Translations under genes and position numbers: made by a program | From: DATLYH01 sp035575035 | Lineage (GTDB): Bacteria; Planctomycetota; Planctomycetia; Gemmatales; Gemmataceae | Direction: 5' to 3' | NCBI GenBank assembly: GCA_035575035.1 | Contig: DATLYH010000088.1 | Location: 1 to 9,490 of the forward strand | Length of the DNA stretch: 9,490 nt | Notes under the pieces: generated by a model | Database searches by the model: none | What the model saw: only the letters and a program-made list of their open reading frames with translations | Told to the model about the DNA's origin: nothing | Part shown: positions 1 through 5,195 of the stretch, piece by piece | Numbering within the stretch: the first letter of the stretch is position 1 | Layout of the letters: each line of letters begins with the position of its first letter

Positions 1-22
1 GCGGGGGGCTGTGGTCCCCCGC
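1..22 (+). terminator. Hairpin at window edge, possible terminator of an upstream gene
   Basis: Bases 1-7 (gcggggg) pair perfectly with 16-22 (cccccgc) around an 8-nt loop. The downstream bases are GC-rich and then hold only short T runs (31-33, 41-43), so a canonical U-tract is missing. It may be the end of a transcript from a gene left of the window, or structure in a leader. The left edge cuts off the context, so the role is inference. Confidence 0.3.
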
Positions 23-53
23 GCCGCCCCTTTGCTGTCATTTACAATGCCCC

Positions 54-78
54 ACCCCTGGGCCCGGTGCCCGGGGGT
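54..78 (+). other. Stable hairpin upstream of the first gene
   Basis: Arms 54-63 (acccctgggc) and 69-78 (gcccgggggt) pair over 10 bp with one T-G wobble, around the 5-nt loop ccggt. It sits 36 bases before the chosen start of the first gene. No U-tract follows, so it is a poor intrinsic terminator by sequence. It could be 5'-leader structure or a Rho-type or U-less end. A TACAAT box at 43-48 resembles a -10 element but has no matching -35 box. Confidence 0.35.
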
Positions 79-113
79 CGGGGTAATTGGATAGAGCACC
101 AGGATTCGCACCC

Positions 114-422
114 ATGAACACCACATCCCATTTACCTGCTAGGCCGCGCCTGTCGCGCTGGTCCGGACCGTTCCTCGTCGCGCTGTTTCTCGTGGCGGCG
201 GGCGCCGCGCCGGCCCAAGCCGCCGGACCCGCACCCGCTCCTGGACCGCGGACCGTGTGCCTCGTTCAGAGGCCGCCGGCCAGTGTCCCTGTGCCGACGG
301 CCAGCATCTGGCACAGCGTTAACCGCTTCCTCGAAAGTTCCTTGAACAATCGGCGGCGCATGCTTCAGTTTGCCACCGTCGGAATGTGTCTGGCCCTGTA
401 CATCATGATCTGGCGGAGATAG
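114..422 (+). CDS. Small secreted or membrane-anchored protein of unknown function
   Basis: Encodes 102 aa that I do not recognise as a named family. The N-terminus is a signal-peptide-like stretch: basic residues near 10-15 (RPRLSR), a hydrophobic core at about 19-30 (PFLVALFLVAAG) and an AQA site that would cut after residue 36. A short Ala/Pro-rich linker follows (37-45). The C-terminus has one hydrophobic segment (about 84-99, LQFATVGMCLALYIMIW) framed by RRR before and RR after, which looks like a membrane anchor. ATG at 114 was chosen because AGGA at 101-104 lies nine bases upstream; an in-frame TTG at 87 would put nine unneeded residues before the signal peptide. The stop is 16 bases before the AAA ATPase gene, so they are probably co-transcribed. 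A small envelope partner of the neighbouring ATPase or TPR lipoprotein is possible but unproven. Confidence 0.7.
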   Translation: MNTTSHLPARPRLSRWSGPFLVALFLVAAGAAPAQAAGPAPAPGPRTVCLVQRPPASVPVPTASIWHSVNRFLESSLNNRRRMLQFATVGMCLALYIMIWRR

Positions 423-424
423 TC

Positions 425-433
425 AGGAGAGGA
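425..433 (+). promoter_or_regulatory. Ribosome binding site of the AAA ATPase gene
   Basis: AGGAGAGGA lies five bases before the ATG at 439 and starts just after the stop of the preceding gene (420-422). It supports the 439 start rather than the in-frame ATG at 445 (Met3) and indicates independent initiation within a shared transcript. Confidence 0.6.
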
Positions 434-438
434 CAGCG

Positions 439-1791
439 ATGGCGATGAACACCCGAGCGGTCGCGATGGAGTGGGAAGCGGGGGCAATGCCCGAGGCGCC
501 GACGGCGCCCGAGACGCTCCAGCAGGCCGGCCTGACCTTGGGCTTCCTTAACGACCTGATCTTGCGCACTCTCTACACCCGCGGCAGCTTGCTCGGCCTC
601 GACCTGGCCCGGCTGCTCTGCCTGCCCTTCAAGATCATTGAGGAATCATTGCGCTTCCTCAAGGACGACAAGTGCTTGGAGGTGACCGGCGGCGACCTGA
701 TCGGGCGGGTCAGCTATCGCTACACGCTGACCGATCTGGGGCGCCGCCGTGCCCAGGACGCGCTTCAGTTGTGCGCCTATGTCGGCCCCGCCCCGGTGCC
801 GCTGGAAGACTACATCGAGCAGACCTACCGCCAGGCGGTCACCGGCATCACGGTTACTCCCGACGCCCTGCGCAGCGCCTTCACTCATCTGGTCATCAAG
901 GACGATCTCTTCAACGCCATCGGCCCCGCCATCGTCAGTGGCAAGTCGGTGTTCATCTATGGCCCGCCGGGCAACGGCAAGACCAGCATTGCCCGGGCCA
1001 TCGGCGAGTTCATGAACACCCACGGCGGCGAGATTTACGTCCCCTATGCCTTCCTCACCGAGAACAGCATCATCACGGTCTACGACCAGGCTGTTCACCA
1101 GGCGTCGGAGGAGAACGACCTGGACCGTCTGGACGACAACGAAGCGACCATCCGCCGACTGCTCAACACCGGCGCCGTGGACGCCCGCTGGGTGCGCATC
1201 CGCCGGCCGGTGGTGGTGACGGGCGGCGAGCTGAATCTGTCCATGCTTGACCTCCGCTACAACGCGGAGTCGAACTTTTACCAGGCGCCGCTGCACGTCA
1301 AGGCCAACGGCGGCATCTTCCTGATCGACGACTTCGGCCGGCAGCTGTGCAGCCCCAAGGAGTTGCTCAACCGCTGGATCCTGCCGTTGGAGGAGCGGCG
1401 CGACTTCCTGACGCTGGCGTCGGGTAAGAAGTTCGAAGTGCCCTTCGAGCAGCTCACCATCTTCTCGACCAACCTCGACCCCAAGGCCTTGGTGGACGAC
1501 GCCTTCCTCCGCCGCATCCGTCACAAGGTCGAGGTCGAGGCCCCGACGCGGGATGTCTATGAACGGATCTTCAACGGGGTCGTCAAGCGGCTGGGGATGA
1601 ACCCGTGCAAGGAGGCGATTGATTACCTGTACGAGCGCTATTACTCGCGCGACCGGAACCCGCGGGCCAGCGACTGCCGAGATTTATTGGAGATCGTGCA
1701 GTCGATTTGCCGATTCCGTAAACAGCCTGTCCAGCTGACGCGCGACCTCATGGTCGAAGCCTCGGCCAGTTTCATCACCGAGTTCAAGTGA
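439..1791 (+). CDS. Winged-helix plus AAA+ ATPase
   Basis: A 450-aa cytoplasmic protein with no signal peptide. Residues ~35-110 look like a winged-helix fold, ending in a YRYTLTDLGRRRA stretch typical of such domains. The AAA+ module follows: Walker A GPPGNGKT at 175-182, Walker B IFLIDDFG at 293-300, a sensor-1-like IFSTN at 341-345, and a box-VII-like DDAFLRRIRHKV at 353-364 with candidate arginine fingers. Residues ~380-450 form a helical lid. AAA+ ATPases of this type hydrolyse ATP to remodel partner proteins. The winged helix could mediate protein or DNA contact. The gene lies between a small membrane protein and a TPR lipoprotein, an arrangement that suggests an accessory motor or chaperone for an envelope apparatus, perhaps a tad/Flp-like secretion system. 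The ATPase call is firm; the role is inference. It is not a TadA/CpaF-type secretion ATPase by its motifs. Confidence 0.88.
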   Translation: MAMNTRAVAMEWEAGAMPEAPTAPETLQQAGLTLGFLNDLILRTLYTRGSLLGLDLARLLCLPFKIIEESLRFLKDDKCLEVTGGDLIGRVSYRYTLTDLGRRRAQDALQLCAYVGPAPVPLEDYIEQTYRQAVTGITVTPDALRSAFTHLVIKDDLFNAIGPAIVSGKSVFIYGPPGNGKTSIARAIGEFMNTHGGEIYVPYAFLTENSIITVYDQAVHQASEENDLDRLDDNEATIRRLLNTGAVDARWVRIRRPVVVTGGELNLSMLDLRYNAESNFYQAPLHVKANGGIFLIDDFGRQLCSPKELLNRWILPLEERRDFLTLASGKKFEVPFEQLTIFSTNLDPKALVDDAFLRRIRHKVEVEAPTRDVYERIFNGVVKRLGMNPCKEAIDYLYERYYSRDRNPRASDCRDLLEIVQSICRFRKQPVQLTRDLMVEASASFITEFK

Positions 1792-1858
1792 GCCCCCTTG
1801 CGCCGGCGCGTCAGCGTTCGCGGTTTTGTGCCGTTCTCCCACTTTCGCGGGGTGGATT

Positions 1859-2809
1859 ATGGACTGTCGCCGGTCGGTGGTGTTGGGACTGGCCCTGCTG
1901 GGCGGGGTGCTGGGCTGCTCGCTGCGGAAGACGCACTCGGAGTTGGCCCCGTCGGACGCCCTGGCCGACATGCGCCCGGAGCGGGAGCTGCCCAAGCGGA
2001 CACCCCGGGCCAAGACCTGCGTCGAGTACGGCCGGCTCTGCGAGTCGGAGGCCCGGTCGCCCCAGCGCTCGCCAGCGGAGCAGGAGGAACTCCGCGACCG
2101 GGCCCGCAAGATGTACCAGCAGGCCCTGCAAATCGACCCCAAGAACCTGCCCGCGGCGCTGGCCCTGGCACGCCTTTACACCTCGTTGGGAGACCACGAG
2201 CGAGCGGTGGCGACCTATCAGAAGGCGCTGAAACATCACGGCAAGGACCCGGCAGTCTGGAGCGAGTTGGGTATGTGCTACGCTCGCCGGAAGGAGTGGG
2301 AGCCGGCGCTGAAGTGCCTGCGCAAGGCGGTTGATCTCGACCCGGAGAACCGGCAGGCGGCCCACAACCTGGGCTACTGCCTGGCCCGGGCCGGCCGCTA
2401 CGAGGAGAGCCTGACTTGCTTCACCAAGACTGACGGCGAGGCCAAGGCCCACTACAACCTCGCTCGCATGCTCCATCACATGCGGCAAGACGACCTGAGC
2501 CGAGAGCACCTGTGGAAGGCGATTGCGAAGGATCCACAGCTGCTTCCCGCACAGCAGCTGCTGGCCGAGCTTGACCTGGCCTCTGCTGCCCCGTCAGGGA
2601 CCGTCCCTGCTGCCTACGAGGCTGCCTCTCCTGCGCCGTCGGACCTTCCGCCTGCCGTCAGCGAGGTGCCCCCAGTTCCACGGCCATCGGCCCGCACCAC
2701 TCCTGAAACCGGCGTCCCTTCACCGCGCCCATCTGCCCGTCCGGTCCCGCCGACCAACACTCCTGCGCTGCCGCGTACATCCTCCCCTTACAGCAGCCGG
2801 ATCAACTGA
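1859..2809 (+). CDS. TPR-repeat lipoprotein, TadD-like
   Basis: A 316-aa predicted lipoprotein. The N-terminus MDCRRSVVLGLALLGGVLGC is a lipoprotein signal, with lipobox VLGC and lipidated Cys20. Residues ~80-228 hold about four to five tetratricopeptide repeats; the clearest are 97-130 (AALALARLYTSLGDHERAVATY) and 131-164 (AVWSELGMCYARRKEWEPALKC), followed by 165-190 and 196-227. Residues ~241-316 are Pro/Ser/Thr/Ala-rich and probably disordered, with PRPSAR occurring twice (274-279, 289-294). ATG at 1859 was chosen because it puts the signal peptide at the N-terminus; the in-frame TTG at 1826 would add eleven residues. GGGG at 1849-1852 is a weak Shine-Dalgarno. The gap to the ATPase gene is 67 bases. 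TPR lipoproteins such as TadD and PilF help assemble pili or secretin complexes; that role here is inference from fold and neighbours. Confidence 0.82.
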   Translation: MDCRRSVVLGLALLGGVLGCSLRKTHSELAPSDALADMRPERELPKRTPRAKTCVEYGRLCESEARSPQRSPAEQEELRDRARKMYQQALQIDPKNLPAALALARLYTSLGDHERAVATYQKALKHHGKDPAVWSELGMCYARRKEWEPALKCLRKAVDLDPENRQAAHNLGYCLARAGRYEESLTCFTKTDGEAKAHYNLARMLHHMRQDDLSREHLWKAIAKDPQLLPAQQLLAELDLASAAPSGTVPAAYEAASPAPSDLPPAVSEVPPVPRPSARTTPETGVPSPRPSARPVPPTNTPALPRTSSPYSSRIN

Positions 2810-2866
2810 CCCACTTTGCGTGGGATCAAACGAGGGTTGGGTCGAGACAGGTTGTCCATCCGTGTG

Positions 2867-2894
2867 GTGCCGCCGGCCCGGCGGCCGGCGGCAC
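2867..2894. repeat. Perfect 12-bp-stem palindrome in the intergenic gap
   Basis: Arm gtgccgccggcc (2867-2878), loop cggc, arm ggccggcggcac (2883-2894), with no mismatch. It lies 57 bases after the TPR lipoprotein stop, in the 249-bp gap (2810-3058) before the hydrolase. No T run follows on either strand, so it is not a textbook intrinsic terminator. The same gap holds two smaller hairpins, cccac/gtggg just after the stop (about 2811-2825) and cccagg/cctggg (2926-2942). I see no gene in this gap. Possible roles are transcript 3'-end protection, termination or a dispersed palindromic element. Confidence 0.5.
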
Positions 2895-3045
2895 ATGGGA
2901 GGGATTGCCCGCCCGGCCCATGCTCCCCAGGCAAGTCCTGGGATCCGGCACCAGGGCGGTAGCCGTTCGCCCGGCGAAGGACATACAACAAGTCCAGGCC
3001 GCGCCGTCGCGGCCTCGCGGGATTCGCATCCCGGACAGTTTCCTC

Positions 3046-3052
3046 AGGAGGG
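3046..3052 (+). promoter_or_regulatory. Ribosome binding site of the alpha/beta hydrolase
   Basis: AGGAGGG is a near-consensus Shine-Dalgarno six bases before ATG 3059. It fixes that start, which also gives a complete signal peptide. Confidence 0.7.
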
Positions 3053-3058
3053 TCCACG

Positions 3059-3949
3059 ATGAGGCACCAACGACTTGTCCTGATCGCGCTGGCGGCCTTG
3101 CTCGGCGGAGCGCTAACCGCTCCGGCCCAAGAGAAAGCACCGGCTGTGCCGCCCGGCACCAAGGTCCACCGCGACCTGGAGTATGTCCCAGGCGGCCACG
3201 AACGGCAGAAGCTTGACCTGTACCTGCCCGAAAAGGCCGATGGCCCGCTGCCGCTGGTCGTCTGGGTGCATGGCGGCGCCTGGCGGCAGGGGAGTAAAGA
3301 GCGCTGCCCGGCCGTGCCGCTGGTGAGCCGGGGCTATGCGGTGGCCAGCATCAACTACCGGCTGAGCCAGCACGCCAAGTTCCCAGCCCAGATCGAGGAC
3401 TGCAAGGCGGCCATCCGTTGGCTGCGGGCCAATGCCAAGAAATACGGCCTCGATCCCAACCACATCGGCGTCTGGGGCGCCTCGGCGGGCGGCCACCTGG
3501 TTGCACTGCTTGGAACGGCCGGCGACGTCAAGGAGTTGGAGGGCAAACTGGGCAATTCGGAGCAGTCGAGCCGAGTGCAGGCGGTGGTGGACTGGTTCGG
3601 GCCGACCGACTTCACGCAGATGGCCGGCCGGGATGGTGCGGACAACCCGGTGGCGCAGCTCTTGGGCGGCCCGGTATCGCAGAACAAGGAGAAGGCAGCC
3701 CTGGCCAGCCCCGTGACGCATGTCAGCAAGGACGATCCGCCCTTCTTGATCATGCACGGCACCGAGGACAAGCTCGTACCTCTGAACCAGAGCGAGCGGT
3801 TGGCTGAGGCCCTTCAGAAGGCCGGTGTGGAGGTGACGATAAAGAAACTGGAAGGCGCCGGCCACGGCGGCAAGGAATTCAACAGCCCGGAGAGCATGCA
3901 GCTGATTGTGGGGTTCTTTGACAAGCACCTCAAGAAGGGGGGACGGTGA
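3059..3949 (+). CDS. Secreted alpha/beta hydrolase (esterase/lipase, BD-FAE-like)
   Basis: A 296-aa predicted exported serine hydrolase. Residues 1-23 form a signal peptide (RLVLIALAALLGGALTAPA, with cleavage likely after APA). The fold shows HGGAW at 71-75, the oxyanion-hole motif of the hormone-sensitive-lipase/BD-FAE type families; the nucleophile elbow GASAG at 140-144 with Ser142; Asp237 in HGTEDKLVP; and His269 in GAGHGG. This is a complete Ser-Asp-His triad in the usual order and spacing. Such enzymes cleave carboxylic esters, often acetyl or feruloyl groups on plant polysaccharides, or small acyl esters. The exact substrate cannot be read from the sequence. Length is normal for a single-domain member. 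It has its own strong ribosome binding site, a 249-bp gap upstream and a strong terminator downstream, so it is probably a single-gene transcription unit rather than part of the ATPase/TPR operon. Confidence 0.9.
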   Translation: MRHQRLVLIALAALLGGALTAPAQEKAPAVPPGTKVHRDLEYVPGGHERQKLDLYLPEKADGPLPLVVWVHGGAWRQGSKERCPAVPLVSRGYAVASINYRLSQHAKFPAQIEDCKAAIRWLRANAKKYGLDPNHIGVWGASAGGHLVALLGTAGDVKELEGKLGNSEQSSRVQAVVDWFGPTDFTQMAGRDGADNPVAQLLGGPVSQNKEKAALASPVTHVSKDDPPFLIMHGTEDKLVPLNQSERLAEALQKAGVEVTIKKLEGAGHGGKEFNSPESMQLIVGFFDKHLKKGGR

Positions 3950-3981
3950 AACAGCCCCCGATTCGACGGAAAAGGACTCCC

Positions 3982-4017
3982 GAGGCCCGGCTTCGCCAAG
4001 CCGGGCCTCGCTGTTTT
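3982..4017 (+). terminator. Rho-independent terminator of the hydrolase gene
   Basis: GAGGCCCGGCTT (3982-3993) pairs perfectly with AAGCCGGGCCTC (3998-4009) around loop CGCC, with TTTT at 4014-4017. It starts 32 bases after the hydrolase stop. On the other strand the stem is followed, after 8 bases, by TTTT (the complement of 3970-3973). It may therefore also stop transcription arriving from the convergent Uma2-family gene that ends at 4046, though less efficiently. Confidence 0.85.
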
Positions 4018-4045
4018 CGGGATGCCTGATGAGCGCATTCGCGGC

Positions 4046-4882
4046 TCACGACGAGTTCCTCCGAGGCCGCCGTGCCTGGTCGAGCTGGGCCCGGAGTTGG
4101 GCCAACTCCTGCTCCGCCGCCAGCCGCGCCTGGTGCTCTTCCTCCGCCCGGCGGGTTGCCTCGTCGGCGCGGCGCCCCGCTTCCTCTGCCCGGCGGGCGG
4201 CCTCGTCGGCGCGGCGCCCCGCTTCCTCCGCCCGGCGGGCAGCCTCGTCGGCTTGTCGTCGGGCCTCGTCCAAGTCGCGCTGGAGTTCGGCGGGCAGCGG
4301 CAGCAACTTGCCTTGATACCAGTAGCGCACCCAGCCGTCGAGCAGGGCCACCTCCAGTTCCAACTCGGAGATTGGATAGCGCCCATGCTCGTTGGGCGTC
4401 ACCGTGACGTACCTCCTTCCTGTGTGGCGGTACAGCGTCAGCTCCTCCTCGTCCGGATAGAACAGCAAATAGTACGGCACCTTCAGCTCGCGCTCATAGC
4501 AGACGAAGTTGTCGTCGTAGTCTTTGCGCTGGGTGTACTTCGACACGTACTCCATCACGCAGAACGGGCCGGTGGGCTGCAAGGGGAGGTCAAAGCTGCC
4601 CTTGGCCTTGATCGGTTCCTTCCAGACAACGATCATGTTGTCCGGCACCACCTGCCGAGGCTTGCGCTGCCGACCAGCGGGATACTGGACCAGCAATTCG
4701 TTGAAGACCTGGACATCGGGCCGCCGGGCATGCACCAGGTCAAGGCTCTCCAGGGTGATCTTCCGCTGGGTAGCCTGCGAGGTCGCTTCCATGAAATGCT
4801 CCAAGGGTAGGCTGCGCAAGTATTCTTCCGCCGCCTTCTCGTATTCGAGCCGGAGCAAGGACCTTGGCTTTTCCGTGGACAT
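4046..4882 (-). CDS. Uma2-family (DUF820) PD-(D/E)XK nuclease-like protein with coiled-coil tail
   Basis: 278 aa from the chosen start (MSTEKPRSLL). Residues ~25-190 match the Uma2/DUF820 layout: PDN with Asp81, then VMEYVSKYTQRKDYDDNFVCYE (109-130) with Glu111 and nearby Lys115/Lys120, then PYYLLFYPDEEELTLYR (136-152). This corresponds to the PD..E-V-S...K...Y..PYY pattern of that family, which adopts a PD-(D/E)XK nuclease fold. The family is greatly expanded in planctomycetes and cyanobacteria and its biological role is unknown; nuclease activity has not been shown here. Residues ~199-270 are a highly charged coiled coil containing a 14-residue repeat (EEAGRRADEAARRA type). ATG at 4882 is preferred because GGGAGGG (4889-4895) stands six bases upstream; in-frame ATGs at 4888, 4906 and 4918 have no such spacing. 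The gene converges on the hydrolase. Confidence 0.85.
   Translation of the reverse strand: MSTEKPRSLLRLEYEKAAEEYLRSLPLEHFMEATSQATQRKITLESLDLVHARRPDVQVFNELLVQYPAGRQRKPRQVVPDNMIVVWKEPIKAKGSFDLPLQPTGPFCVMEYVSKYTQRKDYDDNFVCYERELKVPYYLLFYPDEEELTLYRHTGRRYVTVTPNEHGRYPISELELEVALLDGWVRYWYQGKLLPLPAELQRDLDEARRQADEAARRAEEAGRRADEAARRAEEAGRRADEATRRAEEEHQARLAAEQELAQLRAQLDQARRPRRNSS
4141..4251 (-). repeat. 42-bp coding tandem repeat in the Uma2 coiled-coil tail
   Basis: Units 4141-4182 and 4183-4224 are near-identical 42-mers, and 4225-4251 is a partial third copy. Each encodes 14 residues (two heptads) of the Glu/Ala/Arg coiled coil, so unit gain or loss keeps the frame. DNA-level identity between copies is higher than the protein pattern alone would need, which points to recent slippage or unequal recombination. 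Confidence 0.8.
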
Positions 4883-4888
4883 CCGCAT

Positions 4889-4895
4889 CCCTCCC
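4889..4895 (-). promoter_or_regulatory. Ribosome binding site of the Uma2-family gene
   Basis: On the minus strand GGGAGGG lies six bases before the ATG at 4882. It abuts the ATG at 4888 directly, which rules that one out as a good start. This decides between four in-frame ATGs. Confidence 0.65.
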
Positions 4896-4948
4896 AAAAG
4901 GCCCATAACCGCCGTCACGGTAGCGATTTCCAGGAATTAAGGGAAGAC

Positions 4949-5008
4949 AAAAAGGCGGTCCGAGCCCGGAGCATTAGCGACGGGGCCCGTCGCTGACGCT
5001 CCGGGCTC
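4949..5008 (-). terminator. Inverted pair of the intergenic repeat, possible terminator of the permease gene
   Basis: Bases 4962-4984 and 4986-5008 are two copies of the repeat in opposite orientation, separated by one base. As minus-strand RNA they pair at 22 of 23 positions, counting one G-U. A T5 run (the complement of 4949-4953) follows eight bases later, so read from the permease side this resembles an intrinsic terminator with a long spacer and almost no loop. On the plus strand no T run follows. The hairpin is clear; its function is inference. Confidence 0.4.
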
Positions 5009-5021
5009 TGAAAGAATCATT

Positions 5022-5195
5022 CCGCGCCTGGAGCGTTAGCGACGGGTCATCCGCGCCCGGAGCGTGAGCGACGGGTCCTATCCGAGCCCGGAGCGTGAGC
5101 GATGGGTCATCCGAGCCCGGAGCGTGAGCGACGGGTCCTATCCGAGCCCGGAGCGTGAGCGACGGGTCATCCGAGCCCGGAGCGTGAGCGACGGG
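5022..5195. repeat. Tandem array of six direct copies of the cccggagcgtgagcgacggg element
   Basis: Six units begin at 5022, 5051, 5082, 5111, 5142 and 5171. Unit lengths alternate 29, 31, 29, 31, 29 and a final partial, because linkers alternate between tcat and tcctat. The higher-order unit is therefore 60 bp (5022-5081, 5082-5141, 5142-5195+). The second and third dimers differ at one base over the shared part (gatggg versus gacggg). The leftmost units carry more changes (cgcgcctg, cgttag, cgcgcccg). With the inverted pair at 4962-5008 there are eight copies between the Uma2 and permease genes (4883-5166), and I see no gene there. There are no unique spacers, so it is not a CRISPR array. 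Confidence 0.9.

Noticed and set aside
646..1524. 292-aa open frame antisense to the AAA ATPase gene
   Set aside because: It mirrors a gene with clear Walker motifs on the plus strand; high GC removes stops from the antisense frame, and the translation shows no domain or signal.
3113..3928. 271-aa open frame antisense to the hydrolase
   Set aside because: It is a shadow of a gene with a complete catalytic triad and a strong ribosome binding site; no supporting motif on the minus strand.
4962..5195. CRISPR array
   Set aside because: Copies are separated by 4-6 bp fixed linkers without unique spacers, one copy is inverted, and no cas genes are present.
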